Shown here piece after piece: positions 45,623 to 53,474 of a stretch of DNA of 64,000 nucleotides. Within the stretch, counting starts at the first letter, position 1. Every line of letters starts with the position of its first letter. Under the pieces are notes generated by a model. The model was not told the DNA's origin and searched no databases. It was given only the letters and a program-made list of their open reading frames with translations. The translations under genes and the position numbers were made by a program. The stretch is from the NCBI GenBank assembly GCA_019649035.1, contig BMAT01004542.1, positions 19,254 through 83,253 of the forward strand. The letters run 5' to 3'. Source of the stretch: Elysia marginata (taxonomy: Eukaryota; Mollusca; Gastropoda; Plakobranchidae).

Positions 45623-45836
45623 GGGTTACTAAAAAACGAACTGTCGCGAATTTAAGTAGTTTTTTCTAAAAACCATACCCGCTTAATTTTTCATTTGCTA
45701 CATCATATACAACTAGCAAGTGAGACCAATTTAAGAAGAGATAATTAAAAAAACGAACATACACCGTGTTTTTAATCTGCATAGGCGAGCCGCAGTATTG
45801 AACAATTAATGGAACTCACTAAAATATGGGGAATTG
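45623..45836. other. gap between the riboswitch and the third BspA gene
   Basis: About 210 bases, presumably holding the promoter of the metX operon. No gene is visible. The right end abuts the duplicated 3' segment of the BspA-like gene. Confidence 0.4.
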
Positions 45837-46006
45837 CGCAAAAAACTTAACTCCTGGACCCACTTTATATTTCCACTTATTTGGATAATCTGTCCCGGTA
45901 GGATAGTATACCCGTTTTAAATTTGGAGGAAATGCGGAAAACCCTATATCTGTTAGTGGTTCTTGACTACGGGTAACAACAACAATAATTAATGGGTTTT
46001 TTTCAG
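45837..46006 (-). repeat. 170-bp tandem duplication, distal copy
   Basis: This segment repeats 46007-46176 almost base for base; I count only about three mismatches. It contains a second copy of the BspA-like gene's C-terminal coding sequence, now mostly beyond the stop codon used by the gene. Confidence 0.9.
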
Positions 46007-47152
46007 CGCAAAAAACTTAACTCCTGGAAACACTTTATATTTCCACTTATTTGGATAATCTGTCCCGGTAGGATAGTATACCCGTTTTAAATTTGGAGGA
46101 AATGCGGAAAACCCTATATCTGTTAGTGGTTCTTGACTACGGGTAACAATAACAATAATTAATGGGTTTTTTTCAAAAGCCTTATTTCCAATGCTCTTCA
46201 CACTATCAGGAATTACAAGGCTCGTCAATTGATTTTGACTAAAGGTCTCATTTCCGATACTCGTTACAGTATTAGGAATCTCAACGCGCGTCAACTGATT
46301 TTTGTAAAAAGCCCCCTTTCCAATAGTCCTTACACCATTAGGAATTACAAGTATCTTCAATTTATTTTTGTAAAAAGCCCACTCTCCGATACTCGTTACA
46401 CTATTAGGAATTTCAAGGCTCGTCAATTGATTTTTACTAAAAGCCTCATCTCCGATACTCGTTACACTATTAGAAATTACAAGGCTTGTCAATTGATTTT
46501 CACTAAAAGCCTCATCTCCGATACTCGTTACACTATTAGGAATTTCAAGGCTCGTCAATTGATTTTCACTAAAAGCATATTCCCCAATGGTCTCTACACC
46601 ATCACCTAGCTTAAGGCTCGTCAATTGATTTTTGTAAAAAGCCCACTCTCCAATACTCGTTATACTATTAGGAATTTCAAGACCCATCAATTCATTTTTG
46701 TAAAAAGTCCCTTTTCCAATACTCGTTATACTATTAGAAATTACAAGGCTCGTCAATTGATTTTCACTAAAAGCATATTCCCCAATGGTCTCTATACCAT
46801 CGCCTAGCTTAAGGCTAGTCAATTGACTTTTATAAAAAGCCTTACTTCCAATACTCCTTACACTATTAGGAATTTCAAGACCCGTCAATTGATTTTCCAT
46901 AAAAGCCCGTTCTCGAATAGCTAGTACTTTTTTCTCATTAATTTTTTCAGGAATAACAATATATTTTGATATGCCTCTATAACCGGCTATCTCCATACCT
47001 GTCTCTCCGTAAATAGCGACATTTTTATATAAAAAATCACTAAAACCCTTTTGGGCTGTTTCTGTTTTTGGGTCTGGTGTTTCTTTTATATCTTTTTCAG
47101 GGCTACAGGATAGTGTAAGTAGCATTATTGAACCAAGAAATATTTTTAACAT
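45989..47152 (-). CDS. BspA-like (LRR_5) surface lipoprotein with about 12 repeats
   Basis: The 387-residue protein begins with a lipoprotein signal (LKIFLGSIMLLTLSC) and a Lys/Pro/Thr linker, followed by GMEIAGYRGISKYIVIPEKI, about 12 repeats of 23 residues (LTSLEIPNSVTSIGxxAFxxN) and the shared C-terminal module (VTRSQEPLTDIGFSAFPPN, YYPTGTDYP). It is a third paralog of the proteins at 28583 and 30856. Its 3' end has been tandemly duplicated (170 bp, not a multiple of three), so the reading frame now ends in KFFALKKTH just inside the second copy rather than in the ancestral KFFAQFPIF. The protein remains complete. Confidence 0.88.
   Translation of the reverse strand: MLKIFLGSIMLLTLSCSPEKDIKETPDPKTETAQKGFSDFLYKNVAIYGETGMEIAGYRGISKYIVIPEKINEKKVLAIRERAFMENQLTGLEIPNSVRSIGSKAFYKSQLTSLKLGDGIETIGEYAFSENQLTSLVISNSITSIGKGTFYKNELMGLEIPNSITSIGEWAFYKNQLTSLKLGDGVETIGEYAFSENQLTSLEIPNSVTSIGDEAFSENQLTSLVISNSVTSIGDEAFSKNQLTSLEIPNSVTSIGEWAFYKNKLKILVIPNGVRTIGKGAFYKNQLTRVEIPNTVTSIGNETFSQNQLTSLVIPDSVKSIGNKAFEKNPLIIVIVTRSQEPLTDIGFSAFPPNLKRVYYPTGTDYPNKWKYKVFPGVKFFALKKTH
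46007..46176 (-). repeat. 170-bp tandem duplication, gene-proximal copy
   Basis: This copy is read as the true C-terminal part of the BspA-like protein. Both copies begin on the plus strand with GCGCAAAAAACTTAACTCCT. Confidence 0.9.
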
Positions 47153-47357
47153 GATTTTAGTGTTTAAACTACATTTTGGGCTAATATAAGGATATTTTTT
47201 GGGTTAAAAAGTGATGCATAGGAGATAAACCACGCGAAAATTTCAACTATTCTTGTGAAGTTTAGAAAAGGAGATAAAAATTATGTTGAAGAATATTGAA
47301 CGGTTTTTTGCCAAACTAGATCCTATATTGTTTATCTGAATTTTTAACTTAGCACCT

Positions 47358-47783
47358 ATGAATATCAAGTTTCTTTTTTTTGTCTTTCTCTCCGGTGGGT
47401 TAGCTTTGTCTGCCCAGAAGACTCTAGATATCCGCTCTGTTCGCTCTGTATATGACGGCGATACCTTTAGGGTAGATATAGACTGCGAAATAGACATTTT
47501 CTGTAATAATATTCCTATTAGGATTGCCGGCGTAGATACACCTGAAATTAAAGCGCAATGCAAGAGCGAAAAAGCCCTTGCCGTAAGAGCAAAGCAATTT
47601 ACCCAAAACCTTTTAAGCGGAGAGGAGATAAGACTCAAAAATATAAAAAGGGGTAAATACTTTCGAATAGTGGCAGAGGTTTATGTAAACGGCAAGTCTA
47701 TTGCCAAAGCGCTTATAAACAGAGGTTTGGGAGTACCGTACGATGGAGGTGCCAAAACCCATGACTGGTGCAAGGTGAAATAA
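47358..47783 (+). CDS. secreted thermonuclease-like (SNase) protein
   Basis: The 141-residue protein has a signal peptide (NIKFLFFVFLSGGLALSAQ) and a staphylococcal-nuclease fold: RSVYDGDTFRVDID (calcium-binding Asp), PIRIAGVDTPEIKAQ (catalytic Arg region), EKALAVRAKQFTQNLL and NRGLGVPYDGG. It should be exported to the periplasm or outside and degrade nucleic acid. Three or four cysteines (DCEIDIFC, KAQCKSE, DWCKVK) may form disulfides. The downstream methyltransferase starts 25 bases later. Confidence 0.88.
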   Translation: MNIKFLFFVFLSGGLALSAQKTLDIRSVRSVYDGDTFRVDIDCEIDIFCNNIPIRIAGVDTPEIKAQCKSEKALAVRAKQFTQNLLSGEEIRLKNIKRGKYFRIVAEVYVNGKSIAKALINRGLGVPYDGGAKTHDWCKVK

Positions 47784-47808
47784 CTTACCCACAACTACTC
47801 TGAAATCT

Positions 47809-48582
47809 GTGAAAATTGTAGTCAAATACCTCCTAAAATTTGTTCCAAGGGTCTTTTTGATACGTTTTAGCTATTTGGTTTCTCCTTTTCTCTCTTTTCT
47901 TTTTAGAGGGAAAAAATATCAAGATCCTATAAATGGCAAATGGTTTTCTACATTTCTCCCTTATGGATACGGTCAACTTAGGAGAAATGCCCTTTCTCCC
48001 GGTACATTTTCTTTAGAGAGACACCGTTTGATTTGGCTTTACCTAAAAGGGAAAACCAATTTTTTTTCTGAATCTGAAAGAAAAACAATGCTCCATATAG
48101 CACCAGCACAGCCTTTTTACAAACATTTTGGGGCTTTGGAGAATGTAGACTACATAACGGCCGATTTAGAATCCCCGTTGGCAGATTTCAAAGTTGATCT
48201 GACCAAACTTCCCTTTGATGATTACAGTTTTGACATCATTTTTTGCAATCATGTTTTAGAGCATATCGAAGATGACAAGACGGCTATGAAGGAGTTATTT
48301 CGCGTGATGAAAAAAGGAGGTTGGGGCATATTTCAGGTGCCTTTGGATCATTCTATAGAAACAACCTTTGAGGATAGTAGTATCATTTCCCAAAAGGACA
48401 GAGCTACTCATTTTGGACAATACGACCATGTGAGGGTTTACGCGATGGACTATTTTGACAGGCTAAGGGGTGTAGGCTTTGGAGTAAACCCCATAAAATG
48501 TGCTGATATGTTTACTGCGAAAAGCATTGAGCAATATGCACTGGATCCTGATGAAATACTGACCGTATGCCACAAAAAGTAG
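47809..48582 (+). CDS. class I SAM-dependent methyltransferase
   Basis: The 257-residue protein has a methyltransferase core with TMLHIAPAQPFYKHFG, DYITADLESPLADFKVDLTK, FDDYSFDIIFCNHVLEHIED and ELFRVMKKGGWGIFQVPLD (motifs I to III region). A hydrophobic N-terminal stretch (FVPRVFLIRFSYLVSPFLSF) could associate it with the membrane, which would suit a lipid- or glycan-modifying role. Substrate unknown. It starts at GTG (47809). Confidence 0.8.
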   Translation: MKIVVKYLLKFVPRVFLIRFSYLVSPFLSFLFRGKKYQDPINGKWFSTFLPYGYGQLRRNALSPGTFSLERHRLIWLYLKGKTNFFSESERKTMLHIAPAQPFYKHFGALENVDYITADLESPLADFKVDLTKLPFDDYSFDIIFCNHVLEHIEDDKTAMKELFRVMKKGGWGIFQVPLDHSIETTFEDSSIISQKDRATHFGQYDHVRVYAMDYFDRLRGVGFGVNPIKCADMFTAKSIEQYALDPDEILTVCHKK

Positions 48583-48591
48583 CACTAAGTA

Positions 48592-49131
48592 CTACTTTTT
48601 TTCCTGGAAGGTTTTGACAATATCCCACAAGACAATGCCTACGCTTACCGCGATATTTATTGAGTGTTTAGTGCCAAATTGTGGAATTTCTATAACGCCA
48701 TCACAAATGTCTATAACCTCCTGAGACACCCCACATACCTCATTTCCAAATACCAAAGCATAGTTTTTTAAAGGCTTAATAGCAAATTGATCTAGAGTGA
48801 TAGAGTTTGTACTTTGCTCTACGGAAAATACCTGTGAACCTTTATTTTTTAAAGACTTTACAACTTCTTTCGTAGTTTTTCTATATTCCCAATGTACGGT
48901 TTCTGTGGCCCCGAGAGCCGTTTTTTGAATATCCCTATGTGGGGGTGTGGCCGTAATACCACACAGTATTATTTTTTCTACCAAAAAAGCATCTGCAGTT
49001 CTAAATATAGAACCCACATTATTGAGGCTTCTTATATCCTCTAAAACAATAGTGAGGGGAAACTTTTGTACACGCTTAAATTCAGAAACAGACAACCGGT
49101 TTAACTCCTCATTCTTCAGTTTTCTCATCAA
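48592..49131 (-). CDS. TrmH-family RNA methyltransferase
   Basis: This 179-residue SPOUT protein has VLEDIRSLNNVGSIFRTADA (motif 1), YALVFGNEVCGVSQEVIDIC (motif 2) and SINIAVSVGIVLWDI (motif 3), so it should 2'-O-methylate RNA. It lacks the N-terminal domain of the paralog at 19737 and may act on a tRNA. It is the last gene of the kds operon, 2 bases after the DUF493 gene. Confidence 0.9.
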   Translation of the reverse strand: MMRKLKNEELNRLSVSEFKRVQKFPLTIVLEDIRSLNNVGSIFRTADAFLVEKIILCGITATPPHRDIQKTALGATETVHWEYRKTTKEVVKSLKNKGSQVFSVEQSTNSITLDQFAIKPLKNYALVFGNEVCGVSQEVIDICDGVIEIPQFGTKHSINIAVSVGIVLWDIVKTFQEKK

Positions 49132-49133
49132 GT

Positions 49134-49418
49134 TTACAATGAAATAATGCCCTTTACTTTGGCCGCTTTTTTATAGTAGTTAACAACGCTATCTGGAGAT
49201 TTCATATGGACCAATACAGAGATACTGGTATAGTTGCCTTTAGAAGATATTTTCTCTTTTATTTTTGGGTTAACATCGCTAAAAATGGCTTTTAACTGTC
49301 TCTTTTTATCTTCATCAGCACTTATGATAAACTTAAATAAATAGTCGGTAGGCCAAGTACTAGTATTTTTGAGATCTGTCTTTAGCTTTGTATAAAATAT
49401 TTCATCTTTTATGTTCAT
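49134..49418 (-). CDS. DUF493 (YbeD-like) protein
   Basis: This 94-residue protein has the small alpha-beta ACT-like pattern of DUF493: WPTDYLFKFIISADEDKKRQ, then SSKGNYTSISVLVHMKSPD and VVNYYKKAAKVKGIISL. Function is unknown; members are small cytoplasmic proteins. It sits between the KdsC-like gene (6 bases upstream) and the trmH-like gene. Confidence 0.82.
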   Translation of the reverse strand: MNIKDEIFYTKLKTDLKNTSTWPTDYLFKFIISADEDKKRQLKAIFSDVNPKIKEKISSKGNYTSISVLVHMKSPDSVVNYYKKAAKVKGIISL

Positions 49419-49424
49419 CTTATT

Positions 49425-50111
49425 TTACTTTCTTTCCATAAGTATCTTTTTGGGAATAATTTTATTACGAAATTTCAAAAAATGTAGATATTCTTTAGAA
49501 TATTGAATCCTGCTTTTTACAGTCCTCTCATTTATGTTCATAGCATCCAAAAATACTTCTGTGCATTCCCTTATTGCATTTTGGGAGGCACTATGAGCGG
49601 TGATATATTCCACTAAGTGATTGGCTCTACAGTAGTCTTTTAAAAAAGGCATTGCAGGGTTGGAAATCATCACTCTAAGCCCTACCCGCTCCGCGAGAGA
49701 TAAATCTAAAATATCATCGAAAAAGAACGCTACCCGTTGTGGTTTTACGCCGTACGCCTTCTCCAAAAAAGGTAACACCTCTATTTTGTGCTTTACTTTA
49801 AAAAAAATGGCATCTATGTGTTCCCTATCAGCAAAGGACTGCCCTGTGAAATTTTCCTCTCCTGTAATGATAAATGTTTTAGATAAAGTCTTGTTTTTCA
49901 AATAGTAAGCGAATCTCAGCATATTCAATCCCATTGAGTCTATCTCCGAAAAAGTGCTATCCCCCCGCTTGTCCTTTCTCCCAGAATGAAACACCCCATC
50001 CCAATCAAACAAAAAAACCTCAACAGACTCTATCTTACTCCTGAAATCCCCTTTAGACAAGAAAAGTTCCGCTCCTAAGTCTTTGAAATAATTGAGTATA
50101 TCTGTTGGCAC
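49425..50111 (-). CDS. KdsC-like HAD phosphatase (Kdo 8-phosphate phosphatase candidate)
   Basis: The 228-residue protein has HAD motifs: VFLFDWDGVFHSGR (Asp36, Asp38), FIITGEENF, a Lys in FKVKHKIEVLPFLEKAYG and VAFFFDDILDLSLAERVGLR. The region after this (HSASQNAIRECTEVFLDAM) resembles the KdsC end GGRGAVREVCELIL. It is longer than usual KdsC (about 170-190 residues), with about 30 extra residues in front and about 40 behind. Position next to kdsA supports removal of phosphate from Kdo 8-phosphate. It starts at GTG directly after the stop of the upstream gene. Confidence 0.78.
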   Translation of the reverse strand: MPTDILNYFKDLGAELFLSKGDFRSKIESVEVFLFDWDGVFHSGRKDKRGDSTFSEIDSMGLNMLRFAYYLKNKTLSKTFIITGEENFTGQSFADREHIDAIFFKVKHKIEVLPFLEKAYGVKPQRVAFFFDDILDLSLAERVGLRVMISNPAMPFLKDYCRANHLVEYITAHSASQNAIRECTEVFLDAMNINERTVKSRIQYSKEYLHFLKFRNKIIPKKILMERK

Positions 50112-51128
50112 TTACAGTTTCATCAAATCTTGAATATCTAGCATTCCTATGGCTTTCCCTTGAGAGAGAACAACTAGCTCATCAATATCCTTTTCTGAGA
50201 ATATTTTTTGAGCATCTATCAAAAGAGAATCTGCGTCCACAGATATTGGATTTTTTGTAGCCACATCTAATACCTTTTCTGTGAAAGTATCTTTTATTTT
50301 CTGTTGTGAAATAAGACGTCTCAAGTCTCCATCGGTAAACACTCCCAAAAGGTGCGCTTTTTCATCGGCTATGGCAACTGCACCAAATTTATCAGAGGTC
50401 ATTTTGATTAATGCATCGGCTATGGTAGAACTGGGAGGTATAATTGGATTTTTGGAACTTATCACCTCCCTCACCCTAATGGTCATTAATTTGGTATGCT
50501 CAAAAAACTGTTGCGTTCCAATTTTTGTAAAATGATTTTGAGTCAATTGCTTGATGATCTTCCATGGCGCTGTAATAGTATGAACTTTGCTGTTTAGAGC
50601 ATTCCTTATATGTTCCACATTCCTGACGGATGAAAACATCACTTTGGTGTCATAACGATAATGCTCTACCGTTTCTACTATCTGTTCTACCATTTGTAGT
50701 GCGTCTGTACCCTCATCTTGCAAACGACCTACAAGGGGACATACATAGGTAGCACCTGCTTCCATAGCCATATAGGCCTGTTGCAAAGTATAGATAAGAT
50801 GAATGTTTACCAAAAACCCTTCATCCGTGAGTTTTTTACAGGCCTTAACACCCTGTAGAGAAATAGGTATTTTGTAAACTGTCTTGTTCTTATCTAAGCC
50901 TAAATTGTCTTGCCTTTTTGCCTCAGCTATAATTTCTTCAGCGGTTTCTCCCAAAGCCTCTATTTGAAGAATTGGCACTATCTTGGATAGCTTTACAATA
51001 GTACCGTCAATGTCCGTTATCCCATGGCGGTGCATGAATGTTGGAGTCGTGGTAAGACCACTGAGAAAGCCCAACTTGAAGGCTTCTTCTATCTCGCTAA
51101 TATCAGCCGAGTCTAAGTATAGTTCCAT
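50112..51128 (-). CDS. transaldolase-like aldolase fused to a KdsD-type CBS pair
   Basis: Residues 1-212 form a TalC/fructose-6-phosphate-aldolase-type barrel: MELYLDSADI (Asp6), SGLTTTPTFM, Schiff-base Lys86 in TVYKIPISLQGVKA, NIHLIYTLQQAYMAMEAGA, YVCPLVGRLQDEG and MFSSVR. Two positions that are usually conserved differ: Asn of TTNP is Thr28, and the usual Thr of the NxT strand is His110. Residues about 213-338 are two CBS domains, with LLGVFTDGDLRR, the motif found in the CBS part of KdsD arabinose-5-phosphate isomerase. The gene lies between kdsA (8 bases) and the kdsC-like gene (0 bases). A SIS domain is absent. I infer an enzyme that supplies arabinose 5-phosphate; a plain regulated transaldolase is the alternative. 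Confidence 0.85.
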   Translation of the reverse strand: MELYLDSADISEIEEAFKLGFLSGLTTTPTFMHRHGITDIDGTIVKLSKIVPILQIEALGETAEEIIAEAKRQDNLGLDKNKTVYKIPISLQGVKACKKLTDEGFLVNIHLIYTLQQAYMAMEAGATYVCPLVGRLQDEGTDALQMVEQIVETVEHYRYDTKVMFSSVRNVEHIRNALNSKVHTITAPWKIIKQLTQNHFTKIGTQQFFEHTKLMTIRVREVISSKNPIIPPSSTIADALIKMTSDKFGAVAIADEKAHLLGVFTDGDLRRLISQQKIKDTFTEKVLDVATKNPISVDADSLLIDAQKIFSEKDIDELVVLSQGKAIGMLDIQDLMKL

Positions 51129-51136
51129 TTTTTTCC

Positions 51137-51973
51137 TTATTTATTTCTGTATTTTACCTCTACAGTGTGCAACTCTATAAGGGGTCTGAGAAAAGTCTCT
51201 AATTGACTTACATCCAATTGAGAGGCCGCATCGCAAAGGGCTTCCTTTGGGCAAGGATGTGCCTCTATAAACAGACCGTCTATACCCGAAGCAACTGCTG
51301 AAAATGCTAATGTATTTAAATATTTTCTCGCGCCTCCACTAGGGTTAGAACTCGGTATTCCATACCTTCTGATGGAATGCGTTATGTCAAAAACAACAGG
51401 ATAGCCAGATGCCCTCATATGGTAAAAACTTCTTGGATCTACCACAAGGTCATTGTATCCAAAGGTGTAACCCCTCTCTGTCAATAAAATCTTTTTGTTA
51501 CCCGTTGATTCTATTTTTTGAACAGGCTTAATCATATTTTCTGGTGCCAAAAACTGACCGTGCTTTAGATTGATAATAGCTCCTGTTTTGGCAGCTTCTA
51601 CTACGAGTGTCGTTTGCATTACCAAATAGGCAGGAATCTGCAATATATCTACAACTTCTGCAACTGGTTTGACTTGCTCGGGATAATGTATATCTGTCAG
51701 TAGAGGAAATCCAAATTCCCTTTTGATGCGCTCCAGTGTTTTTAGTCCGTTTTCTAACCCTGGTCCCATGTAATAATCTACAGAGCTACGATTATCTTTC
51801 TGAAAAGAAGATTTAAAAATTGTGGCGATTTTCAAGTTTTCGGAGACCTTCTTTATGGCCTCTGCGGTTTTCATCATAATAGACTCATCTTCTATCACAC
51901 AAGGCCCAGAGATAAGGAACATCTCATCCACACCACAGCTTACCCTACCTACTTCTACAAGATATTGGCTCAT
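51137..51973 (-). CDS. kdsA: 2-dehydro-3-deoxyphosphooctonate aldolase (metal-dependent type)
   Basis: KdsA condenses PEP with arabinose 5-phosphate to make Kdo 8-phosphate for lipopolysaccharide. The 278-residue protein has FLISGPCVIEDESI, ATIFKSSFQKDNRSS, GFPLLTDIHYPEQ, INLKHGQFLAPENM and FDITHSIRR. Cys25 in SGPC replaces the Asn of the E. coli enzyme, which marks the metal-dependent class. It is the first gene of the five-gene operon on the minus strand. Confidence 0.95.
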   Translation of the reverse strand: MSQYLVEVGRVSCGVDEMFLISGPCVIEDESIMMKTAEAIKKVSENLKIATIFKSSFQKDNRSSVDYYMGPGLENGLKTLERIKREFGFPLLTDIHYPEQVKPVAEVVDILQIPAYLVMQTTLVVEAAKTGAIINLKHGQFLAPENMIKPVQKIESTGNKKILLTERGYTFGYNDLVVDPRSFYHMRASGYPVVFDITHSIRRYGIPSSNPSGGARKYLNTLAFSAVASGIDGLFIEAHPCPKEALCDAASQLDVSQLETFLRPLIELHTVEVKYRNK

Positions 51974-52003
51974 AATAATTTAACAAGTTTCAAAAGGTTG
52001 TTG

Positions 52004-52011
52004 CGAAACTA
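52004..52011 (-). promoter_or_regulatory. putative -7 box of the kds operon promoter
   Basis: TAGTTTCG on the minus strand, about 30 bases before the kdsA ATG, fits the TAnnTTCG form. No TTG was seen at -33. Confidence 0.35.
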
Positions 52012-52133
52012 TGATAATTTTGTGAATAGAAAAAAACTGTTCACAAACCTGAATTGAATTAGTGTTTTTTATATTTTAGCCAAAACTCTAAATTTTTAGA
52101 GTTGATACTTGAAAAAAATAAAACATATCTGTT

Positions 52134-53447
52134 TTGGAAACATTACTTTTCGTAATATTTGTTTTAGGCTATTTGGGAATAGCTTTAGAACACAATCTGA
52201 AAGTGGACAAGCTAGTTCCCGCCCTTATAATGATGTCTGTACTTTGGTCTGTCTTGGGAATATTTCATTTGACAGTATATGAAATTGACTTTGCCACTAG
52301 AGAATTAGTCCCCACGGATATACATAATGTGTTGATTCATCACTTGGGTAAGACATCCGAGATTTTAGTCTTTCTTGTTGGAGCGATGATTATTGTAGAG
52401 GTTATCGACTACTTTAAGGCTTTCGATACTTTTAAAAGGCTCATAATATCTCGAAAAAAGACCAAGTTGCTATGGGTATTTGGGTCCTTGGCGTTTATCC
52501 TATCTGCTATTATAGACAACCTCACAGCGACTATAGTGCTGATAACCATTCTTCAAAAGATTGTAAATAGTAAACAGGAAAAGTTTTGGTATGCAGGGAC
52601 TATCATCATCGCTGCCAATGCCGGGGGGGCGTGGTCTCCTATAGGGGATGTAACAACTACCATGCTATGGATATCAAAGAAAGTAACATCTCTCAAATTG
52701 ATAACAGATGTACTTATTCCATCATTAATATGCTTTGCAGTACCCACTATTATCATGTCGTTTCTCCCTGTTTTCAAAGGTCAAATAAGTGTTAATAATG
52801 AAAGCGTTGAGACGCCAACCGATCATTCAAAACTAAAAAATCTTCCTATACTATTAACTGGTTTAGGAGGTATTATCTTTGTGCCTATATTCAAGGGGTT
52901 AACTGGGCTTCCTCCCTATATGGGAATGTGCCTGTCTATGGCTGTCCTAATCATTGTGGCAGAGCTAAAAACAAGATCTCATTTTTCATTTAAAGAACTA
53001 GCTCAAAAAAAGGGAGACTTTGTGGGCTATGCACTATCTAATATAGAACTCTCTAGCATCCTATTTTTCTTGGGAATTTTGATGGCGGTTGCCGCGTTGG
53101 AATCTGTAGGAGAATTATTTCACTTTGCAGAATATCTAAATGAAAAAATACCCAATACAGAGTTTATCATATTCCTTTTTGGGATAGGCTCTGCCATCAT
53201 AGACAATGTGCCTTTGGTAGCGGCGGGGATAGGGATGTTTCCTCAACCTACAGACCATGATGTATGGCATCTTTTGGCATATAGTGCAGGTACGGGGGGA
53301 AGTATTTTGATTATAGGATCTGCGGCAGGTGTGATAGCTATGGGAATGGAAAAAATAGAATTCTTCAAATATTTAAAAAACATGTCGCTTTTGGCATTTT
53401 TAGGGTTTGCATCCGGTTTCTTCTATCTTTATTTGACCCATGTCTAA
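52134..53447 (+). CDS. nhaD: NhaD-type sodium/proton antiporter
   Basis: The 437-residue inner-membrane protein has many hydrophobic segments and the IT-superfamily motifs of NhaD: SAIIDNLTATIVLITIL, IIIAANAGGAWSPIGDVTTT and SAIIDNVPLVAAGIGMF. It exports Na+ in exchange for H+, suggesting a marine, saline or host-fluid habitat, or a sodium-based bioenergetics. It starts at TTG (52134). Confidence 0.93.
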   Translation: METLLFVIFVLGYLGIALEHNLKVDKLVPALIMMSVLWSVLGIFHLTVYEIDFATRELVPTDIHNVLIHHLGKTSEILVFLVGAMIIVEVIDYFKAFDTFKRLIISRKKTKLLWVFGSLAFILSAIIDNLTATIVLITILQKIVNSKQEKFWYAGTIIIAANAGGAWSPIGDVTTTMLWISKKVTSLKLITDVLIPSLICFAVPTIIMSFLPVFKGQISVNNESVETPTDHSKLKNLPILLTGLGGIIFVPIFKGLTGLPPYMGMCLSMAVLIIVAELKTRSHFSFKELAQKKGDFVGYALSNIELSSILFFLGILMAVAALESVGELFHFAEYLNEKIPNTEFIIFLFGIGSAIIDNVPLVAAGIGMFPQPTDHDVWHLLAYSAGTGGSILIIGSAAGVIAMGMEKIEFFKYLKNMSLLAFLGFASGFFYLYLTHV

Positions 53448-53474
53448 ATAACTTTTAAAATCACTCCGCCACTA

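Noticed and set aside
46229-46807. Plus-strand open frames with regular repeats opposite the third BspA gene
   Set aside because: They are the antisense of the 69-base LRR repeats; the regularity comes from the minus-strand gene, which has a signal peptide and a proper start.
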